DNA of 64,000 bases from an uncultured Eubacterium sp. (GCA_949959185.1 CATLIX010000001.1:62001-126000); one strand, 5' to 3'; positions 23,191 to 31,797 are shown, counted from the first letter of the stretch. The notes: generated by a model from the sequence alone, not told the origin. A program made the numbers and translations.

Positions 23191-24168
23191 ATGTGTACCA
23201 GTATTTCGATGAAAACAAAGGATTTTTATTTTGGGCGTACCATGGATCTGGCAGAAGGATTTCAGGAGTGCGTGGTGTTTACGCCGCGGAATTTTGCGTT
23301 TCAGTTTCGGAAGGAGGGAATGCTGCACCGGCATTATGCCATGCTGGGAATGGCCTCTGTGATAGAAGGAATTCCTCTGTATGCGGAGGCTGTAAATGAG
23401 AAGGGACTTTGTATTGCGGGGCTGAATTTTCCTGACAGCGCGTATTATCCCATGGAAGAGGAGGAAGGCAGCGCCAGTATTTCTCCTTTTGAACTGGTGT
23501 ACTGGATTCTGGGAAAGTGTGCTTCTGTGGAGGAGGCCAGAGAACTTCTGGCGTCCACACGTTTAATCGGGATTCCTTTCAGTGAGGAAATACCTCTGAC
23601 GCCTCTGCACTGGCATATTGCAGACAGGGAATCTTCTATTGTACTGGAGTCCACCAAAAGCGGGCTGGAGGTTTTTGAAAATTCTGTGGGAGTGTTGTCA
23701 AACAATCCGTCTTTTCCGTTTCAGATGACAAATATCTGCCAGTATCAGAATCTGATTACAGGCCAGCCTGAGAACTGTTTTAACCGGATTTCCACTTTGC
23801 AGCCTTTTGGGCAGGGACTTGGGAGCTTTGGCCTGCCTGGGGATTTTTCTCCGGCCTCCCGTTTCGTAAAGGCCTCTTACCTGAGTATGAATTCGGTCTG
23901 TGAGGAGGATGAGCAGAGCAGTATTTCTCAGTTTTTCCATATGCTGGATTCGGTGGCTATGGTAAGAGGAAGTGTGGTTACTCCGGAAGAACGTTATGAG
24001 ATTACCAGGTATGCCTGCTGTATCAATGCAGATAAGGGAATTTATTATTATAAGACTTATTCCAACAGCCAGATTACTGCAGTAAATATGAACCGGGAAA
24101 ATCTGAATGGCTGCCAGTGCAGGAGATTTCCTCTGAGAACTTCCCAGCAGGTGGCCTGGATGAATTAA
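23191..24168 (+). CDS. Bile salt hydrolase (choloylglycine hydrolase family)
   Basis: 325 residues, the usual length for the family. It is an N-terminal-nucleophile hydrolase that cleaves the glycine/taurine amide of conjugated bile salts. Visible catalytic set: Cys2, Arg16, Asp19, Asn79 (AGLNFP), Asn172 (LSNNPSF) and Arg224 (PASRF). Asn rather than Tyr at the Asn79 position favours bile salt hydrolase over penicillin V acylase. The start is the ATG at 23191 after AAGGAG; a longer frame from 23104 would bury Cys2. It lacks a signal peptide, so it acts in the cytoplasm. Good evidence for a gut habitat. Confidence 0.9.
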   Translation: MCTSISMKTKDFYFGRTMDLAEGFQECVVFTPRNFAFQFRKEGMLHRHYAMLGMASVIEGIPLYAEAVNEKGLCIAGLNFPDSAYYPMEEEEGSASISPFELVYWILGKCASVEEARELLASTRLIGIPFSEEIPLTPLHWHIADRESSIVLESTKSGLEVFENSVGVLSNNPSFPFQMTNICQYQNLITGQPENCFNRISTLQPFGQGLGSFGLPGDFSPASRFVKASYLSMNSVCEEDEQSSISQFFHMLDSVAMVRGSVVTPEERYEITRYACCINADKGIYYYKTYSNSQITAVNMNRENLNGCQCRRFPLRTSQQVAWMN

Positions 24169-24248
24169 AACAGGAAATATGAAAATAGAAAAAGTGCCGA
24201 AATCCCTCATATGAAAGGAAATCGGCACTTTTGTCCTGTACCATATAA

Positions 24249-24322
24249 TCGATGCGACAGGATTTGAACCTGCGACCTCTGCGTCCCGAACGCAGCGCTC
24301 TACCAAGCTGAGCCACGCATCG
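24249..24322 (-). tRNA. tRNA-Pro (anticodon CGG)
   Basis: 74 bases, 3' CCA not encoded. Acceptor stem CGATGCG/CGCATCG, anticodon stem CTGCG/CGCAG with loop TTCGGGA giving anticodon CGG, T-arm GCAGG/CCTGT with TTCGAAT, discriminator A. Reads CCG proline codons. Confidence 0.97.
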
Positions 24323-24374
24323 ACATCACTATGGCATAATAACATACTTTTTGAGGTTTGTCAACAATTTTCTT

Positions 24375-24959
24375 TCAGGAACGAAGGCCGGCCCGGATTA
24401 GCTGATTCCGAATCTGAGGCCCGGCAGTCATGGCAAGAACCATCTTTATAAGATCCCCCGGTATAAAAGGAATAACTCCGGCAAACAGAGCGGCCTTAAC
24501 GTCCAGACCGGCCTGAACAGCCAGCCATGCGGTTCCAAAGGCGTAGCAGACAATGGTTCCCAGAATCATTCCGGTCAGACAGAGCATACGGCTGGAAGCA
24601 AATTTCTCAATGAAAATCCCGGCGATAACAGCCATAGGGAGGAAGCCCACCAGATAGCCGCCGGTGGGGCCGAAAAGTTTTTCCGGTCCGCTGGTGAACC
24701 CGGAAAAAACAGGCAGGCCGGCCAGACCAATCAGCAGATAGACCAGATAACTGATGGCTGCGTCCCTGGTGCCCAGAACGTACAGGGAAAAATAAATGAC
24801 AAGGTTTGTCAGGGATATGGGCACCGGCCCAATGGGAAGGGAACAGGGGGCCAGAATACAGGTAACGGCAGTAATAAGGCCGATGACAGCAATCTGGCGG
24901 ACCGAAAAGCCGGTGGGAGAAGAAAAAGAGTTTTTTGTGTCTGACGATGTTTTTTTCAT
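24375..24959 (-). CDS. bioY: Biotin transporter BioY (ECF S component)
   Basis: 194 residues with about six membrane helices. The N-terminal tail (~20 residues) is hydrophilic. Hallmarks: LGTRDAAISYLVYLLIGLAG, FGPTGGYLVGFLPMA and the C-terminal GVIPFIPGDLIKMVLA. BioY captures biotin and usually works with a shared energising ECF module (EcfA/A'/T) encoded elsewhere. No biotin synthesis gene is nearby, suggesting uptake. GGAGG precedes the start. Its promoter overlaps a BirA-type operator. Confidence 0.95.
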   Translation of the reverse strand: MKKTSSDTKNSFSSPTGFSVRQIAVIGLITAVTCILAPCSLPIGPVPISLTNLVIYFSLYVLGTRDAAISYLVYLLIGLAGLPVFSGFTSGPEKLFGPTGGYLVGFLPMAVIAGIFIEKFASSRMLCLTGMILGTIVCYAFGTAWLAVQAGLDVKAALFAGVIPFIPGDLIKMVLAMTAGPQIRNQLIRAGLRS

Positions 24960-24991
24960 AAATATCCTCCAAAATTTTTTATGTGCTTACA

Positions 24992-25044
24992 AGTATAATA
25001 GCAGGCTGACAAAATGTCAACTAAAAAAATATATTAGTTTACAA
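24992..25044 (-). promoter_or_regulatory. bioY promoter with BirA-type operator
   Basis: Minus strand: TTGACA (25020-25015), a 17-base spacer, TATACT (24997-24992). The -35 lies inside an inverted repeat TTGTAAAC, 15 bases, GTTGACAT (25044-25014). This matches the Firmicute BirA consensus TTGTTAAC-N15-GTTAACAA, so biotin-bound BirA probably represses bioY. Confidence 0.75.
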
Positions 25045-25054
25045 TTTAAACCGA

Positions 25055-25083
25055 TTGTACATTTGTAAAGGAAATGTTATAAT
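25055..25083 (+). promoter_or_regulatory. Promoter of a small transcription unit
   Basis: TTGTAC (25055-25060), a 17-base spacer, TATAAT (25078-25083), facing right and divergent to bioY. Confidence 0.7.
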
Positions 25084-25113
25084 GAATCAATATTCTGAAA
25101 AGGAGAGTGCAAA

Positions 25114-25221
25114 ATGAACAGGTTAGGGTATGTTCCGGTTTGCAGCAGCAGTCCCATGTCAAAAACATGTAAAATTCATGTTTACAGGATTACTGCGCCC
25201 TTTTTCAGAAAAATTCAGTGA
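25114..25221 (+). CDS. Possible 35-residue peptide
   Basis: ATG preceded by AAAAGGAGAG, encoding MNRLGYVPVCSSSPMSKTCK and a short basic tail. It lies inside a complete small transcript (promoter 25055, terminator 25287). No family recognised. It might be a real peptide, the stump of a lost gene, or an accident inside a small RNA. Its 3' part overlaps a weak copy of a palindromic repeat. Confidence 0.35.
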   Translation: MNRLGYVPVCSSSPMSKTCKIHVYRITAPFFRKIQ

Positions 25222-25286
25222 TTTTGCTCCTGTGAAACCACCACGTCAGAAGGTTCTGAAAGATAAGATTTGCAGTAATTCCAGAT

Positions 25287-25321
25287 GAGTTTGGCCCCTG
25301 CGCGGCGGCCAGACTCTTTTT
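25287..25321 (+). terminator. Terminator of the small transcript
   Basis: Stem GAGTTTGGCC (25287-25296) with GGCCAGACTC (25307-25316), one wobble, then TTTTT. Confidence 0.85.
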
Positions 25322-25342
25322 GCCTTACAGGATTAAATAATT

Positions 25343-25383
25343 ATGCGCAGCTCGCGGAGGTGAAGTTTATTCCCGCAAGCAAT
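25343..25383. repeat. Dispersed intergenic repeat, copy 1
   Basis: Starts ATGCGCAGCTCGCGGAG and continues with GAAGTTTAT, matching 42850-42888 almost base for base. Both copies are preceded by CTTACAGGA. Confidence 0.6.
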
Positions 25384-25400
25384 GAGGAAAATAGCCATGC

Positions 25401-26060
25401 TTGTATGGGTATTTGATTACAAATCTGAATATGCAAAGTTCCATATGGGTGCTGTATCTGGCATATTGCGGGATGAGTCTGGCAGAAATCGGAATACTGG
25501 AGGGGGTATATCATGCAACCAGTATTTTTGGCTGGTTTGCCCTGAGTTTTATGATGCAGGCCCTGGGAAATAATTTCAATTCAGGCTCGGAAGAGGCGCT
25601 GGTTTATGACAGTATGAAATGTCTGGGCCGGGAAGAACACTGTATGGGCGTATATGGTAAATTAAATGTTGTAATAGAAATTTCTCAGGGGATTGCCACG
25701 GTTCCGGGCGGTATTCTGGCAGAATATTCTTATTTTTCATGCTACAGTGCATGTCTGGCAATTGGAGTGCTGGCTCTGCTTCCGGTATCGTTTATGACGG
25801 AGATACCCTGCGGTTCTTCCGGAAAAGAAACGGGAGGTGTCCGGGAACTGGTGGTACGGCATTTTAAAAACAGTATTATTTTGAGCTGGGTTATAATAAA
25901 ATCCAAATCAGTCTGATTCTGCTGCTGACAGGCGGGGCCTCCTGTCTGGGAGCTGTGATGAGCGAAAGGATTTTCCGGAAATACCGGGAGAAAATATCTT
26001 TTGTGGGAGCAGTGGTAATCGGGGCTGGTTCTGGTATTTACCGTATGCTGGAATCGAAGA
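25401..26060 (+). pseudogene. Major facilitator transporter, decayed
   Basis: The first frame gives NLNMQSSIWVLYLAYCGMSL and AEIGILEGVYHATSIFG, typical of helices 1-2. It then jumps to WFALSFMMQALGNNFNSGS and EEALVYDSM, which belongs around helix 4, so an internal deletion is likely. The frame stops at 25916, and further MFS-like helices (LILLLTGGASCLGAVMSERI) continue in another frame. Deletion plus frameshift mean it is not functional. It sits just before a MarR gene, a common efflux-pump arrangement. Confidence 0.7.
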
Positions 26061-26139
26061 GAAGAGTAAAAGGCTTCAGATGTTTTTCATCTGCCGGACA
26101 GCAAATGTTGCAGAATGGGTTACTCAACGAAAATTAAAC

Positions 26140-26185
26140 TTGATTTCCCCGGAAATACGTGATATATTTAGTTTAAAATTAAACT
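26140..26185 (+). promoter_or_regulatory. marR promoter with palindromic operator
   Basis: TTGATT (26140-26145), a 17-base spacer, TATATT (26163-26168), then a 7-2-7 palindrome AGTTTAA-AA-TTAAACT (26170-26185) at the transcript start. A further half-like element AAATTAAACTT lies just upstream. It suits autorepression by the MarR protein. Confidence 0.65.
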
Positions 26186-26199
26186 ATGAGGTAAGAAGC

Positions 26200-26649
26200 A
26201 TGGACTGGATGCTTGAGGGTCTTCTGCAGGGGACCCAGTTTCAGACATTATATAACCGGAGAATCGAAGCATTGCGGGCAGAATATAACCTGCGGAAAAT
26301 TGATATTGACATTCTGTATTTTCTCTACAAATCCGGGGAACACAACACATCAAAAGATATCAGCAGTCTCAATTTATTTAACAAAGGGCATATTTCCCAG
26401 TCTGTGGACCGTATGGCGAAACAGCAGCTCATCTATGCGGTTCCGGACCAGGCAGACCGCCGATGCAGGCATCTGATGCTGACGGAGCAGGCAGCCGGAA
26501 TAGCAGACCGGGTGACAGAGCTGCGCAGACAGATGTATGACATCATTCTGAACGGAGTGACGGAGGAAGAGAAGAAGGTATTGCTCCAGGTATCCGGGAA
26601 GGTCAGCCGGAATATGAAAAATGCCCTTTGCAGCCGAAGGAGGTACAAT
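26200..26649 (+). CDS. MarR-family regulator lacking its own stop codon
   Basis: 150 residues of MarR fold: a winged helix at about 35-105 (LYFLYKSGEHNTSKDISSLN, FNKGHISQSVDRMAKQQL) and flanking dimer helices, ending NMKNALC. MarR dimers repress neighbouring genes and respond to small ligands. The start ATG follows GAGGT. There is no stop: the frame runs through CSRRRYN into the ATG of citrate synthase. A MarR-citrate synthase fusion of 595 residues is thus encoded, alongside independent initiation at 26650. The operator at 26170 suggests autoregulation, and the enzyme would be in the same transcript. Confidence 0.75.
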
Positions 26650-27987
26650 ATGCGAAATGAAAACGAATTGATGAATTACGCCATAAAACAGGAAACAGTC
26701 TGCAGGAAAAACGACAGTATTTCAGATAAATTATTTGAGGAGTACGGAGTAAACCGGGGACTGCGGGATATGAATGGAAAAGGAGTGCTCACAGGTCTTA
26801 CCACCATTTCCAAAATTACATCTTTTCAGGAAGTGGACGGGGTGAAAACCCCCTGTGACGGACAGTTGTGGTACCGCGGCTACAATGTGCAGAATCTGGT
26901 GAAGCGCATGGGTGACGACGGATTTGGATTTGAAAAAACAGCGTATCTTTTGCTGTTCGGAGAGATGCCGGGCGAGGAAGAACTGAAGGAATTCTGCGGA
27001 ATTATGGCCCGGTGCAGGACTCTTCCCACCAATTTTACCAGAGATGTCATTATGAAAGCGCCTACCAAGGACATTATGAATTCCATGACCAGAAGTATTC
27101 TGACACTGGCTTCCTATGACAGTCAGATGGATTCTCCGGAAGTCATCAGCAACAGTCTGCGTCAGTGTATTGAGCTGATTAGTATTTTCCCCATGCTGGC
27201 TGTGTATGGATATCATGCCTACAACCATTATGAAAATGATGACAGCATGTACATACACCGGCCGGAGCCGGAGCTTTCCACAGCGGAGAATCTGCTGCTT
27301 ATGCTGCGGCCGGATAAGCAGTACAGCAAGCTGGAAGCCAAGGTACTGGATGTGGCGCTGCTTCTGCATATGGAGCATGGCGGCGGAAATAATTCCACCT
27401 TTACCACGAGAGTGGTGACTTCCTCCGGTTCCGATACATATTCTTCCATTGCGGCGGCCATGTCTTCCCTGAAAGGGCCCAAACATGGCGGAGCCAATAT
27501 CAAGGTAATGGAAATGATGGAAAATATCAGGGAGCATATCCGGGACGTTCATGACAAAGAAGAAATCGAAGCGTATTTAAGTAAAATTCTGGAAGGAGAG
27601 GCCTTTGACGGTAAGGGACTGATTTATGGAATGGGCCATGCGGTGTATTCCCTGTCTGACCCAAGAGAACAGGTATTTAAGAAATATGTGGAGAAACTGG
27701 CATCGGCCAAAGCAAGGGAGGAAGATATGCTGCTTTATAACAGCATTGAGGAACTGGCTCCAAGACTGATTGCACAGAAACGCCATATTTTCAAGGGTGT
27801 AAGCCCCAATGTGGACTTTTACAGCGGGTTTGTTTATGATATGCTGGGCATTCCCAGAGAGCTGTATACCGCTATATTTGCCATTGCCAGAATCGTGGGC
27901 TGGAGCGCTCACCGGATGGAGGAGCTGATTGGAATGAATAAGATTATCCGTCCTGCCTACATGAGCGTGATGGAAGAAAAGGAATAA
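26650..27987 (+). CDS. Citrate synthase
   Basis: 445 residues, normal for the clostridial type II-like enzyme with a ~40-residue N-terminal extension. It condenses acetyl-CoA and oxaloacetate to citrate, which feeds 2-oxoglutarate and glutamate synthesis. The active-site histidines lie in HMEHGGGNNSTFTTRVVTSS and IYGMGHAVYSLSDPRE; the aspartate is in SPNVDFYSG. AAGGAGGT lies six bases before the ATG at 26650, a near-perfect site, so the enzyme is surely made alone as well. A 2-methylcitrate synthase activity cannot be excluded by eye. Confidence 0.9.
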   Translation: MRNENELMNYAIKQETVCRKNDSISDKLFEEYGVNRGLRDMNGKGVLTGLTTISKITSFQEVDGVKTPCDGQLWYRGYNVQNLVKRMGDDGFGFEKTAYLLLFGEMPGEEELKEFCGIMARCRTLPTNFTRDVIMKAPTKDIMNSMTRSILTLASYDSQMDSPEVISNSLRQCIELISIFPMLAVYGYHAYNHYENDDSMYIHRPEPELSTAENLLLMLRPDKQYSKLEAKVLDVALLLHMEHGGGNNSTFTTRVVTSSGSDTYSSIAAAMSSLKGPKHGGANIKVMEMMENIREHIRDVHDKEEIEAYLSKILEGEAFDGKGLIYGMGHAVYSLSDPREQVFKKYVEKLASAKAREEDMLLYNSIEELAPRLIAQKRHIFKGVSPNVDFYSGFVYDMLGIPRELYTAIFAIARIVGWSAHRMEELIGMNKIIRPAYMSVMEEKE

Positions 27988-28002
27988 AAATGTGCTGCTG
28001 TA

Positions 28003-28030
28003 TTGAAACAGCAAAGGACAGAAGTATAAT
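28003..28030 (+). promoter_or_regulatory. Promoter of the McrBC-like operon
   Basis: TTGAAA (28003-28008), a 16-base spacer, TATAAT (28025-28030), 36 bases before the first gene. Confidence 0.65.
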
Positions 28031-28065
28031 CCGGATTTTATTTCCGGGAGAAGGGCTGGGAACCC

Positions 28066-28812
28066 ATGGAACTGAGGGGATGGAAGTACGAAGGAAGAAA
28101 AATATCGGAAAAGCTCCACCGGCAGATTCTGGAAATTACCGGAATTCTGAATGATACGGAGAAGTCCGGCGGACGAAGCTGGAGGTCTCTGCAGGAGTAT
28201 ATGGCAGAGGAGCTGGGCACAAAGCCGGGCCAGATACGGACTATTAAGCGGATGATGGAGGAATTCGGCATACTGAAAAAGGGTGTGCTGAAATCCTCTG
28301 AAATTCCGGACAGGGAGCAGATTTATACAGAGGACGGACGCCTTCTGTTGGAATTGCTGGAAATGGAACAGCTTATGAGCCAATGTCTGACGGAGGCCCA
28401 CCGGCAGCAGATGGGAGTGCTTCAGGAAATTTACCGTCTCTGTTATCAGAAAACGCTGATTTCCTATACCTGTGAAAAAGGAATGCTGCACCCCTTAAAA
28501 GCCACCCTGAAGGCATTGGAAGAATATGAATATCTGGATTACTGGGAATGGTATCTGCTGAACACGGTAATCCGCAGAGACGACGATGTGGGGCAGGAGG
28601 AAGAGCTGGGACGTCTGATAGAAGAATACCGGGCAGGAAAGTTATCTTTCGGAGCTGGGGCCATTGTGGAAAACAAACTGTCTCACATCTATGTGCCCGG
28701 TAATTTTGCATATGGAGGATTTCTTCTGGAAGAAGGGAATCATCTGGATTTGAGACTTACGTTGAACGGGGAATATCGGGAACTTGCGGAAAAAATTATA
28801 AATGAGAGGTGA
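28066..28812 (+). CDS. McrBC-associated protein with winged-helix-like N-terminus
   Basis: 248 residues, no recognised family. Residues ~45-75 (SWRSLQEYMAEELGTKPGQI then RTIKRMMEEFGILKKG) look like a winged helix. The rest is helical with a C-terminal beta-rich tail (SHIYVPGNFAYGGFLLEEGN). The McrB protein encoded next has a short, charged N-terminus with no methyl-DNA-binding domain. This gene overlaps the region just before mcrB and shares its promoter. It may therefore be the DNA-recognition subunit of the system. That role is inference from context. Confidence 0.6.
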   Translation: MELRGWKYEGRKISEKLHRQILEITGILNDTEKSGGRSWRSLQEYMAEELGTKPGQIRTIKRMMEEFGILKKGVLKSSEIPDREQIYTEDGRLLLELLEMEQLMSQCLTEAHRQQMGVLQEIYRLCYQKTLISYTCEKGMLHPLKATLKALEEYEYLDYWEWYLLNTVIRRDDDVGQEEELGRLIEEYRAGKLSFGAGAIVENKLSHIYVPGNFAYGGFLLEEGNHLDLRLTLNGEYRELAEKIINER

Positions 28813-28816
28813 GCAT

Positions 28817-29872
28817 ATGGCCGGGGAAGCGGAACGAATGATTGACGAACAGATTGACGCCAGACTGAGGAAGATTATGGAAGCGAGAAATCTGTATGAC
28901 AGCGCCGGACATATGCCGGAGCAGAAGCCGGATTACAGGGAATCTTCGCCTGATTCGTCTGAGCGCAGGCTGGAAGCCCGGAAACCAAGACGACAGAAGC
29001 TGCATCCTCTGAACCAGATTCTGTATGGAGCGCCGGGTACGGGCAAAACCTATGCCACGGTGGAATATGCCCTTGCCATTCTGGAAAACAGAGCTGTTTC
29101 AGAAGGGCCGGCGTCTTATCAGGAGCGGAACCGGCAGATGGAAGCGTATGAAAGGTACCGGGCGTCCGGCCGGATTGTGTTTACTACGTTTCACCAGAGT
29201 TACGGGTATGAGGAATTTATACAGGGGATTCGGCCCGGACTCTCCGGCGAGACGGTGTCATTTCAGGTGGCAGACGGCATTTTCAAGAAGATGGCAGATA
29301 CTGCCCGAAAGGATGATGAGAACAGCTATGTGATAATCATTGACGAGATTAATCGGGGAAATATTTCCAGAATTTTCGGAGAACTGATTACGCTTCTGGA
29401 GGAGGACAAGCGCTGGGGAGAACAGAATCAGATTGCGGTTACGCTGCCTCTGGGAGAGCTGTTTGCAATTCCCAATAACCTTTATGTGATTGGAACCATG
29501 AATTCGGCGGATAAGTCGATTTCCCTGATTGACGCCGCATTGCGTCGGAGATTTGATTTTGTGGAGCTGGCGCCCAGGCCGGAGCTGATTGAGGATACCG
29601 GGCTTCGGAATGTACTGGTCAGGCTGAACCGATATCTCCGGCAGGAGCTTCGGAGTACAGATTTGCTGGTGGGACATTCTTATTTTATCGGAAAACAGGA
29701 AAAAGAGCTGGGAACGGTTATGAACCGGAACATCATTCCCCTGCTGTATGAATATTTTTATGATGAAGAAGCCAAAGTGAAAAAGGCCCTGGAGTGTATC
29801 TCCGGCAGCAGTTTTGAGGTGGATGATACAGGGAACAGGCGGATTCGGGTAAAAGAGAAGGTTAGCCAATGA
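28817..29872 (+). CDS. McrB-like AAA+ GTPase of a type IV restriction system
   Basis: 351 residues. An N-terminal ~65-residue charged stretch precedes Walker A GAPGTGKTYAT (about 72-82), Walker B YVIIIDEINRGNISRIFGEL, and the McrB signature GTMNSADKSISLIDAALRRR. McrB hexamers use GTP to translocate along modified DNA and activate the McrC nuclease. The ATG at 28817 is favoured by GAGGTG; an ATG at 28802 overlaps the upstream gene. It overlaps mcrC by four bases (ATGA). The motor looks intact, though its partner does not. Confidence 0.88.
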   Translation: MAGEAERMIDEQIDARLRKIMEARNLYDSAGHMPEQKPDYRESSPDSSERRLEARKPRRQKLHPLNQILYGAPGTGKTYATVEYALAILENRAVSEGPASYQERNRQMEAYERYRASGRIVFTTFHQSYGYEEFIQGIRPGLSGETVSFQVADGIFKKMADTARKDDENSYVIIIDEINRGNISRIFGELITLLEEDKRWGEQNQIAVTLPLGELFAIPNNLYVIGTMNSADKSISLIDAALRRRFDFVELAPRPELIEDTGLRNVLVRLNRYLRQELRSTDLLVGHSYFIGKQEKELGTVMNRNIIPLLYEYFYDEEAKVKKALECISGSSFEVDDTGNRRIRVKEKVSQ

Positions 29873-31248
29873 CGAATGGTTTTGAATTTATGAAGCTGAG
29901 AACAGAGCGTCTTCCTGAATCCTGGCAGGAAGCTGGCGCCCTGGCGGAGCTGGAACAGTTTTTACAGGAAAACTGGCGGCAGCGGGCAGTTTTTTACAGA
30001 GACGGGCAGGTGGCGGGCCGGCAGTAGTTTATAGATTTTGACAGGAAAAACGGAATTAAACTGCAAAATTACGTGGGCACGATTCTCTTTCGGGGCGGAC
30101 AGCTCAATATTTTCCCCAAAATCTTTAAGGAAGACGAGGATGATTTTGACGGGTCGGACCTGACGCCGGAAGATTTGATAAAGAATCTGGTTTACTGGCT
30201 TGGCTATTGCGACAGGCTGCATTTCCCCTTTCTCTCTGTAAAGAGCCAGTTGTCCCATGCGGAAAATCTGCTGGAGCTGTTTATTACCGTTTATGCCCAT
30301 TATGTAAAGGCGGCGGTGGACCGGCAGCGGTATTACCAGTATGAAGAAATCAGCGAAAAGGGAACGATTATTAAAGGAAGAATTAATTTTAATACCTATG
30401 CTTGGAATTATGCTTCCGGATATCCCCACCACCTGGATTATACCTGTGCCGGATTTGTGTTTGACAATCAGATGAACCGGATTATAAAGTGTACCTGTCA
30501 GTACCTGCTGAACCTTACCTGTCAGGAAGGGACGAAACAGATACTTCGAAATATTCTGATGAAGCTGGGGGATGTGGCCAGCCGGATGTGCCGCCCTGCC
30601 GACTGCGACGGAGTGCATCTGAATCTTCTGCGTTCGGACTACCGGATGATTCTGAGCATGAGCAGGATGTTTCTGCTGAATCAGACTGCTTCCTGTCGGA
30701 CGGGAACGGCGGATACCTTTTGTTTTCTGTTTCCGGCGGAGATGCTTTTTGAAGGGTTCTTAAGCGGATTTATAAAGGAAATGTTCCAGGAAACTGCCAG
30801 GGTGCGGACGCAGACCGGAGACCAGTATCTGGCCAGCCTTGTGGTGGACGGAGAAAATCTGGGAGATGTGTTCCGTCTGCGGGAAGACATTTTGCTGGAA
30901 TCAGAGTACGGAACTGTGGTGGTGGACGCCAAATACAAGGAAATTGACCGGTTCCGGAAAGTGAAGGAAAACCGGAAATTAAAGGTAAGCGATAACGATG
31001 TGAAACAGATGGCTGTTTATGCCGCCAGACGGGGCGCCGGGAAGCTGTTTCTTATCTATCCCCTTCATCGGAATGAGGAACCGGAAACCATGGAGGTGCG
31101 GTATGATATTAATCTGGGAGCGGACGGGACTTCGGACTGTATTCCAATGGAAATATTAAAGGTGCCTTTTGCCCTCAGAGAGAGTGAGGAAAAGACCGGG
31201 GAACTGCTGCGGGTGATTCTGGGGAAGATGAACCATACGTTACAGTAA
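29869..31248 (+). pseudogene. mcrC nuclease gene interrupted by an in-frame amber codon
   Basis: Read from the ATG at 29869, the McrC frame is broken by TAG at codon 53 (30025-30027), then stays open in the same frame to 31248. The continuation keeps NYVGTILFRGGQLNIFPKIF and the PD-(D/E)XK nuclease core at SEYGTVVVDAKYKEI. McrC is the nuclease that McrB activates. A single base change explains the stop. Downstream restart at the GTG 30073 would lose ~68 residues. Rare readthrough, suppression or a sequencing error are alternatives; as read, the system is probably off. Confidence 0.8.
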
Positions 31249-31564
31249 GGTTCAGGCGCAACTTTATTTTTTTGCAGATGTGGATACTGCTGTTGATAAT
31301 CTGGACATGTTGGCGCACAGTGAAGAAATGAGAACCATCGCAGTTGAAACAGATGTGGAGGATTCGGCTTTTCTGGATTTATTTAAAGAAGAAAAAGGAA
31401 TTGAAGTTGTTTCAAAAACATTTCAGAAGGATAATCCGCCATATGCGGAAAATATTCCCGGAAGGAAGTATACAGGGCTGTCTTTTCAGGAAAAATACAT
31501 ATGCGTCAGCAGCAACGAATACATTGTGAAAAAGAATCTGGTTGAAAAGGAGTGGATAGTATGA
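31232..31564 (+). pseudogene. Truncated first gene of a decayed three-gene cassette
   Basis: The frame is open from inside the mcrC tail and gives QLYFFADVDTAVDNLDMLAH onward to VKKNLVEKEWIV. There is no start with a ribosome site (a GTG at 31280 is unsupported), so the N-terminus appears lost. Family not recognised. Its stop overlaps the next ATG (ATGA), showing former coupling. Confidence 0.5.
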
Positions 31565-31797
31565 GAAAACAGACCATGGAAGAACTGGCTGCATTATAAG
31601 GCCTGGAAATTAATGAAACAGAACCTGGAAAAGGCGGTCTGTTTTATGAGGATTCCGAAGGAAATAAAATGCCGGTAAAAGATATTTTTGATACGGCAGA
31701 TTACGTTGGTTTAAAACAGGAAAGTATCAGTCTGAAGGAATGCCGCAGCTATTCGACTTATGGAGCTGGTGTTTCTCTGATGCTGAATGTGGCGTAA
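31561..31797 (+). pseudogene. Small protein gene with premature stop, cassette gene 2
   Basis: Frame MRKQTMEELAAL, TAA at 31597-31599, then GLEINETEPGKGGLFYEDSE in the same frame to a stop at 31797 (78 codons in all). A point mutation broke it. No family recognised. The SecB-like gene follows after 12 bases. Confidence 0.5.
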
